Assembly (NCBI GenBank): GCA_021229015.1
Contig: CM037777.1
Location: forward strand, 27,095,002 to 27,159,001
Length of the DNA: 64,000 bases
DNA from: Solen grandis
Lineage: Eukaryota > Mollusca > Bivalvia > Adapedonta > Solenidae
Reading direction: 5' to 3'
Position numbers and translations under genes: made by a program. Under the pieces are notes generated by a model. It was not told the origin of the DNA. It searched no databases and was given only the letters and a program-made list of their open reading frames with translations. Below are positions 58,321 through 64,000 of this stretch, piece by piece; the stretch's first letter is position 1, and every line of letters begins with the position of its first letter.

Positions 58321-58620
58321 TTAAAAATATTTCGAATTAATGAATGACATTTCCACTAGATGTGCCACCTCTTTACCGAGTTTCTTATTATGGAGTCTTC
58401 CAGAATAGATATTCCTCTCTCTGCTGAATGTACGGAATCCATACTCATAAAGCCTTCGAAACACGCCATAACTCTTTCTTCTATCCTGCACGTCAGAAAA
58501 CATGTCGTGAAATTCAACCAGTAGTTGTTTGACGTTGTCTAGTGTACCAGCGTCTATCATTTGATTGAGCGAGGGCCACTCCGATTTCTCTATGTCCATC
58601 TTTAGGATGTCAATGGTTTT
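58321..58620 (-). CDS. METTL24-like last coding exon
   Basis: 99 codons plus stop. The acceptor GATCTAG is immediately upstream on the minus strand, in phase 0. It contains KTIDILKMDIEKSEW, the conserved DIEG/EW-type block, then the QLLVEFHD stretch typical of METTL24 relatives. Confidence 0.85.
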   Translation of the reverse strand, partial: KTIDILKMDIEKSEWPSLNQMIDAGTLDNVKQLLVEFHDMFSDVQDRRKSYGVFRRLYEYGFRTFSRERNIYSGRLHNKKLGKEVAHLVEMSFINSKYF

Positions 58621-61600
58621 CTAGATCAATAGAGTAAGCAGATTAACCTACATGTTGGTGCATGCGAGTGTTATTTATCCATTAATTATTACATGAAAAT
58701 AAGTGGAACAAATTTGGGTGTAAGTGGACAGTTTAGTTTCTTTTTAAAAAACAAAAGAATACACATCAAGAATTACAAATAGCGTAAGGGTAGATACAAA
58801 AAAGTGCGGTAGAACTGGTGTATGCTCACCGAACTGCGATTTGTCATGATGGTTACTCTATTATAATATATGAGCTCCGGACAATTTAAATATGAAAATT
58901 AACAAAGGGAAGTAATTCCTAAATTATGCAAATTAGAGTTATGGTTCTTGTACACAGCACTTTTCTTCATTGGGGTCTATCTACATATGAAGCTTCATGT
59001 TGATACCTCTTATAGGTTTTGTGTTATGCTCCGGACAAAATTATGACGAACGGGCGGGGCAAAGTAGCAACTATATGCTCTCCCTTCGGGGAGCATGAAA
59101 ATGAAACAAGGAAACACAATGCTTTTTACACCAGTCTTAACAAACTATTATCTCAAATCTATTCACGCCTACACCATGACCACTGACCAGAAAAATACCG
59201 CAAGAGGTAGTGTACTGTCGTGTCATGCTATTCAAGTTATAAAGATTCATAGAGTGTTTTGTTTTGCGGCTTCCCTCAAATTCTCGACCGTATAATGAAT
59301 GCTACGAATATGCCTGGGTGCATAAAAACGCGATTTTTCCAGACACGAAAGTTTAGTGGTTTACAGTAATTAATAATTGTCTGAATTACAATTACACACA
59401 AAAAAAAGAGAAAAAGAAAATAAAAGATCATTTGCAAGGGTATGCTTATAGGAACATGTACACAACATGTCTACTGTTTATTTTGGTCAATTGATATAGG
59501 AAGTTAAGAACTCAATGTATATGAGTTGTGGAAAGTTATAATGTGAGATGCTACTTGAATCACGAGCCAAAATGTTCGTAACGGCTTGGTAATAACGTAA
59601 TTTTTTTTCTCTTGAAATTTAAGCTGCCAGAACAAAATACATTTTGCTTGTATTTGCTTAGATAAATGTTCAATCTGGAATAGCAAGTTATACGTTAGAT
59701 AAATATCCGAACATCTTATATGTCAGTAGGGAATTTGTGAACGTTAAAAACAACCCTTAAATACAGAATTTCCGCGATTACAGAACGTTTATTCACGGTC
59801 GAGCTTTTTTCTTCTTTTTTTCTATTACTTTTTGAAAAATTTAAGAAAAATTACTATTTTCGAGTTGATTCATTCCCACACTTTTTTTTCCTAATTATAT
59901 CACCTGTTTTCCTATTTTTCTTTCTTAATTATCATCATTTAAAGTCTGTGTGTATTGCACTTTATTTGCAATCATCGAGAAAAAATATTAAAATTAAACA
60001 TTCAAATTGAACTTTTATGGCATTCTTTCAAACTTACAATACGTTGTATAAATGTTCTGTGTAAATATCGCCAATAATGAAGCTTATGATTTTTCCGAAA
60101 ATTTGAAAACAAAGAACATGTACATTTCAGTTACCTTTTTTTGCATTGGTTTTCTCGTATGCATAATTTTACGTAAATCAAATCAGTTGAGAATTAGATT
60201 AGGATTCATGATACGAAGGGGTTTTCATTTTAGCACATGGCATTTTCCTCTCGTCCAATCAGATGCTAGTATTTGTTCATAGTCACCGTGGACTATAACG
60301 CGTAGTCCACATTTTTGTAAAATATCAATAAGTGTGGACTATGCAACCACATAACTCACACTTTTGTGACGTTTTGTCGCTAGTGGAGGAAAATACCATG
60401 GGCTCCGCCCTCGTGACTATATCGTGTAGTTGAAGGCAACTATGAACTAACCTATAGGCCCCTACATATTCGAGAACTTTCGCCATTATTTTCATTGCAT
60501 GTCCATAAAAATTTACAGTATCTTCTAGAGCGCAACCCTTTGTCATTTTTTTCTGTTATTATGTCGTCATAATCTACACGATGACGTCATTCTGCTGAAC
60601 CCGCCCGTGCATATTTTCGTCAAGGATGGGGGGACTATGTTATAGTTAGTGTTTATTAAGAGAGAATTTAATTCTCTCTTAATAAACACTGACTAACTTA
60701 GAGTTTGCCCCGCCCTATTACTGCGTCACACTGCTATATTAGGAGATGGCGCCACAAATTGTTACGTCAGCGTGTTGTAAAAGTATTCACACACGTGTAC
60801 GTGCTTTCCAAATATGGATGTAACACATAAATTTCGCATGTTTTTTGACCGTCAGCTCATTTCTTTTTTAGATTTCAATAAAGAGTAAAGCTAAATAGTG
60901 CACAAGAGTGGATAAAATCACCACAAACGGTTGCACATTTCAAAGTTTTAACTTAATGCTATAAAAGGTATTATGAGTGTGTAAAATTGTTATATCTTAA
61001 CCTCGTGTACACGGTTTGACGTTATGGCAAATACTGCAGACATAGATCAGCAAACTCAACGCAGTAGTTACCTCCCCTTACAGTTGTAGATAACCACTGC
61101 CACCACAAGTAAAAATTAACAGACTTTAGCTAATTTTTCTTCCCCCCCCCCCCCCCCAAAAAAAAATAAAAATATAAAATAATAATAATAATAATTTTAC
61201 TGCGAGTGTCATTTCCCTGTTTTCTTTAATAAACATCAAATATCGCCTCGTGGTAAAAAAAATAAATCATTTTAAAAAATATTTTTGTTGTTGCGACAGC
61301 AGACGGAGACGCCTTTTTGTTAGTTTACCATCATCACGTGACATTTGTGTCGGCATTGATTTTTTGTTTGCAAGGGAGATCACTGTGTGGAGTTTGCTAG
61401 ATCAGGAGTAGTCTGATAATAAATCAGAAAATGTTACATATCGACCAATTGAAAAGGCTATTACATGTTTACTGACCCCGCTGTGTCCAAGGTCCTGAAT
61501 TATGGTGCTTAGAGTGTACACCTTTTTCTCAATATTGTTCTCAGCGCCTAATCCCTTGTCATGAAACGATACTCCTTCCGGAATTTCGGATTTGTGAAGT

Positions 61601-62654
61601 CTTTCACCCATCCTGCAAAAATATTACATGTATTGCGAATGTAAAAACTTTGCTTTCACTTTTGTTGTTTTTTTCTAAAGTTTTACCTGCATCAAATATA
61701 ACTCATGAAATAAATGAGCCGGGATTTATCGCCTAACATAAACACTGTTTCTAACTCTGGAAGTCGGAGGCAATAGAACAATTTTACAACTAGTCAAATT
61801 GCAACATATACAAACAAATAGCTGCCGTCATAAATGACAATTATCATGATAATGATTATATATTTATAACTTTTTTTTTTCTGTTCAAAGGCCTTGGATT
61901 AAAAATTAATCCCATTCGGATATTATCTTTTTTTTATCGGCTATCGTGGCTTAATCATTCACCGCATGAAATTTATGACATGATAAATATTAAATTGGCT
62001 TAACTTGAAATGGTAAAATGCATATTAAACATTGAAATTTTCTTTGTCGTGCAGACTGTAGAAATGAGCTAGAATAATGTATCAGCAAACAGAGGAGACC
62101 CTGAATAGAAAACTCCTGGACGGAGCTGTCTGATTTTGGAAAGGCATCAAAACGGTTCTGTATGAAATAAAGTTTTTTTTAAAGAGTGGAAAACACACCC
62201 AAAGATTCATTTGGACTGTCTGGTTATTTCATGATTTTGTGGATTTACATTATTGTTGGAAAAACAAATAGATGAGCCAATACAATTTAATCACCAAACG
62301 TGTTCACATAGGTGACATTTGATATAAGGTGACATAATATTGTTGAAGTATAACCAAAGTCTAACTATTTTGACATATTTAAAAATGATACATTCATAAT
62401 AAGCTTGCGCCTGTTTATTCCTTTTCATGTCATATGTTTTAATATATTTGTTTCTTTATTTTCACGCTTATGTAGACGTAATATTCAAATAATGTCATGC
62501 TTAATTATTTCAAAAGGTTTGTCAAATTTGCCCCTTTTATGATATAAAAATAAACAAAATGTTCACCATGAAAACATACGTGTGATCGAAAGTATGAACT
62601 TCACATCCAAAACTTCTGACTGCCTGTTTCTCGAAATCAAACTTGTTGCCAGAG
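58321..62654 (-). CDS. METTL24-like methyltransferase, 3' part of gene
   Basis: Three minus-strand exons join in frame: 62654-62580, 61612-61477 and 58620-58321, ending TAA at 58323-58321 and giving about 170 C-terminal residues. They encode in order SGNKFDFE..FGCEVHTFDHT (end of SAM motif I region to the motif II acidic Asp), MGERLHKSEIPEGVSFHDKG..GLG, then IDILKMDIEKSEW followed by QLLVEFHD and a C-terminal FINSKYF. This order and spacing match METTL24/FkbM-type (Methyltransf_22) proteins, SAM-dependent enzymes whose substrate is mostly unknown. The N-terminal part, including the first SAM glycine motif and any transmembrane anchor, was not found and probably lies beyond 64000 or in an unrecognised exon. 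No break is seen in the part present. Confidence 0.82.
60385..60600 (-). repeat. Dispersed repeat F, inverse copy
   Basis: GCTCCGCCCTCGTGACTATA, TCGTGTAGTTGAAGGCAACT and ATGACGTCATT are the complements of 44630-44770, extended here. The same stretch contains GTGGACTAT and ATAGTCCAC-type complements at 60285-60350. Confidence 0.6.
60646..60698. repeat. Near-perfect palindrome
   Basis: GTTAGTGTTTATTAAGAGAG runs into its own complement with almost no loop (AATTTAATT centre). The right arm carries a 2-nt insertion near the end. Confidence 0.85.
61477..61612 (-). CDS. METTL24-like internal exon
   Basis: One base completing a split Thr codon, then 45 codons (MGERLHK..DLGHSG). Acceptor TTTTTGCAG and donor GTCAGT lie on the minus strand. 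The FHDKGLGA block corresponds to the VxFHxxGLG motif of the family. Confidence 0.85.
62000..62160 (+). repeat. Repeat family B, diverged copy
   Basis: CTTTGTCGTGCAGACTGTAG, AGCAAACAGAGGAGACCCTG and CTGTCTGATTTTGG parallel 14390-14490. The AT-rich left part is decayed. Confidence 0.5.
62580..62654 (-). CDS. METTL24-like exon, first recognised
   Basis: 75 nt between acceptor TTTTCCAG and donor GTATGT on the minus strand: 1 nt, 24 codons (SGNKFDFEK..FDH) and 2 nt. The FGCEVHTFDHT end matches the YGCxVxxFDPT motif of the family. The reading frame joins the next exon without a stop. Confidence 0.82.
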
Positions 62655-62764
62655 CTGGAAAAATTAAATACAATTTAAGACTTTGTGAGCTCTTGTTTCT
62701 TTTTTTTTCCTGAGCTCTAATCGAATCTATTCCGCTTAAAAGCAGTTTGTTCATAGATGACCCT

Positions 62765-63245
62765 TAACGAAGAATTTAATTTATATCTGTATGTGTGTAT
62801 TACGTCTATCAATTCCCATCTACAGGCGCATGATCACACAATACAGCAAGCCGTGAAAAAAAGGTGGATTCTCCATCACTGACAATAAGCGATCCGAACG
62901 GTTTTGAACCTTTATTTAGAATTATAAAACCTAATTTTAGAATTTCTACTTTCGTGTGCCATCACACGACTGATTACATTCACTCTTAGTGCATGCGCTC
63001 ACTTCACGGGCTGGACTTACGAATTCGCCACCCGGAATTGATGAAGACGCCATGTTGCCGTCACTTGACTGCTCAGATCTTGCGGAACGTGTCACCGCAA
63101 GCACCTACTTCGGTGATACCGTACTCTATATTTAACAGTTTTTCCCGAAGTAGGTGTTTACGAAAATAGAATTTTCCCGAGCAATATCACCTACACTTGC
63201 CGAGTTTATTGTCAGGAACATAGACTTCACCTACGAGGGACAATA
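62765..63245 (+). repeat. Dispersed repeat R1, copy 3
   Basis: TGTGTGTATTACGTCTATCA, CATCTACAGGCGCATGATCA, TATTTAGAATTATAAAACCT, GTGCATGCGCTCACTTC and CGCCACCCGGAATTGATGAA keep the order seen in copies 1 and 2. This copy is less AT-rich and carries CGs where the others have TG/CA, so it may be the least decayed. Confidence 0.65.
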
Positions 63246-63469
63246 TAAAAATTTAACAAATATACACGTGTATTACGGTGTCTTCTCGGGTTACTCGAAA
63301 ATATATACATGTGAGGATTAACAATCCTCTCGAAGATTTATGGGCGCTTATTATCGTCATAATCCTGGCGTGTCTTTCTTAAATCTCGCTTCACTTTTTT
63401 TTTTTTTACAATTTTACGCCATTTTTTTTCTATTAAAATTCCCGATCATAATGACTTGACTATTTGAGT

Positions 63470-63565
63470 TTGCCGTCGCTTCGACAGTATTTCAGTCATA
63501 TAGCGACGTCCAGCTAATTACAGTGGAGGAAGACCCCGAATGCACAGAGGCATCCGACCAACCGC
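63470..63565 (+). repeat. Dispersed repeat R2, + copy
   Basis: GCGACGTCCAGCTAATTACA and GGAGGAAGACCCCGAATGCA match the reverse complement of 9430-9535. Confidence 0.7.
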
Positions 63566-64000
63566 AAGCCAGCTGGAAGGCCCGATCATATTGAGAATTA
63601 TTTCAGGTATGAATATGTGTTACGGTATATACCTTCTTATCCTTTTGATGCGACTGAATAGTGAATTTATAATAAACAGTGAACATGTTTTATGAGTATC
63701 GCCTAAGATTATTACATTATCATTGATTTAAATAAAGATATCAAGCACCATTCTTTATCGTTTAGTTTATCATATGAATTGAGAGCGTCATTTTTTTTTC
63801 ATTTTCAAACTAGCTTGATTATATCTTTTATTATTTAGTATTACCACAACATGTCTCTCTCTCTAATATATAATATATATATATATATATACCTAGAAAA
63901 AAAATCCTTATTGTAATATATGTTATATGTGATATTAGATATTTACCGAGACAAACTGTTGCTTTATTCGAATCATTAAAAACGAAAAATTCAAAGTAAA
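63566..64000. other. Window end, no gene recognised
   Basis: AT-rich, with a (TA)n tract at about 63868-63892. The next upstream exon of the methyltransferase gene was looked for here on the minus strand and not found. Confidence 0.5.

Larger units (their letters stand above)
58621..61476 (-). other. METTL24-like intron (2.86 kb)
   Basis: Donor GTCAGT and acceptor CTAG on the minus strand. It contains a TTCTTG..CACTTTTCTTCAT unit at 58930-59095 closing with CTCCCTTCGGGGAG, the hairpin at 60646-60698, repeat F (inverse) at about 60385-60600 and a poly-C run at 61143-61157. Confidence 0.7.

Noticed and set aside
63500..63608. A + strand exon ending at GTATGAATA
   Set aside because: The sequence before it is dispersed repeat R2, with an inverse copy at 9430, so the splice-like ends are coincidental.

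Overview
The window is nuclear DNA of an animal, most likely a marine bivalve mollusc. Supporting signs are AT-rich sequence, GT-AG introns, no operons, dense short inverted-repeat (MITE-like) elements and tRNA-derived SINEs of the kind I associate with clam and mussel genomes, and a near-complete DIRS-type retrotransposon. The species cannot be read from the sequence.

Two host genes can be supported. (1) A cystatin B/stefin-type cysteine protease inhibitor lies on the + strand. It has four coding exons (46197-46265, 51052-51156, 54166-54242, 55001-55097), encodes 115 residues, carries the QVVAG signature, and has an AATAAA at 55348. (2) The 3' part of a METTL24-like (FkbM/Methyltransf_22-type) methyltransferase gene lies on the - strand. 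Three exons (62580-62654, 61477-61612, 58321-58620) join in frame to the stop. Its 5' exons are outside the window or were not recognised. The two genes are convergent, their coding ends about 3.2 kb apart.

Layout. 1-1.6 kb: a hairpin and repeat remnants. 1.60-7.33 kb: a DIRS element with inverted terminal repeats, an internal complementary region, a gag-like ORF broken by stops in a GGTCAC-rich repeat, an RT truncated by an internal deletion that removes the catalytic palm, an RNase H with its acidic residues, and an apparently intact tyrosine recombinase. 7.3-46 kb: no host gene seen. This stretch holds five copies of a 0.23-0.27 kb TTAA-flanked MITE, other MITE families, SINEs, a rearranged foldback (11.08-12.35 kb), a minisatellite split by a palindromic element (24.6-25.8 kb), two copies of an inverted-repeat element carrying a tRNA-like core (33.2 and 37.3 kb), a 100-N assembly gap (40601-40700), and a DNA element split by a 5'-truncated LINE with an 18-bp target-site duplication (40.9-42.9 kb). 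46.2-55.1 kb: the cystatin gene, whose large introns are full of repeats. 55.1-58.3 kb: intergenic SINE and MITE insertions and small tandem repeats. 58.3-62.7 kb: the methyltransferase gene. 62.8-64 kb: further dispersed repeats.

The main biological content is therefore a repeat-rich gene desert beside a stefin and a methyltransferase gene, with several nested insertions whose order can be read from duplicated target sites. I saw no bacterial, CRISPR or operon-type system.
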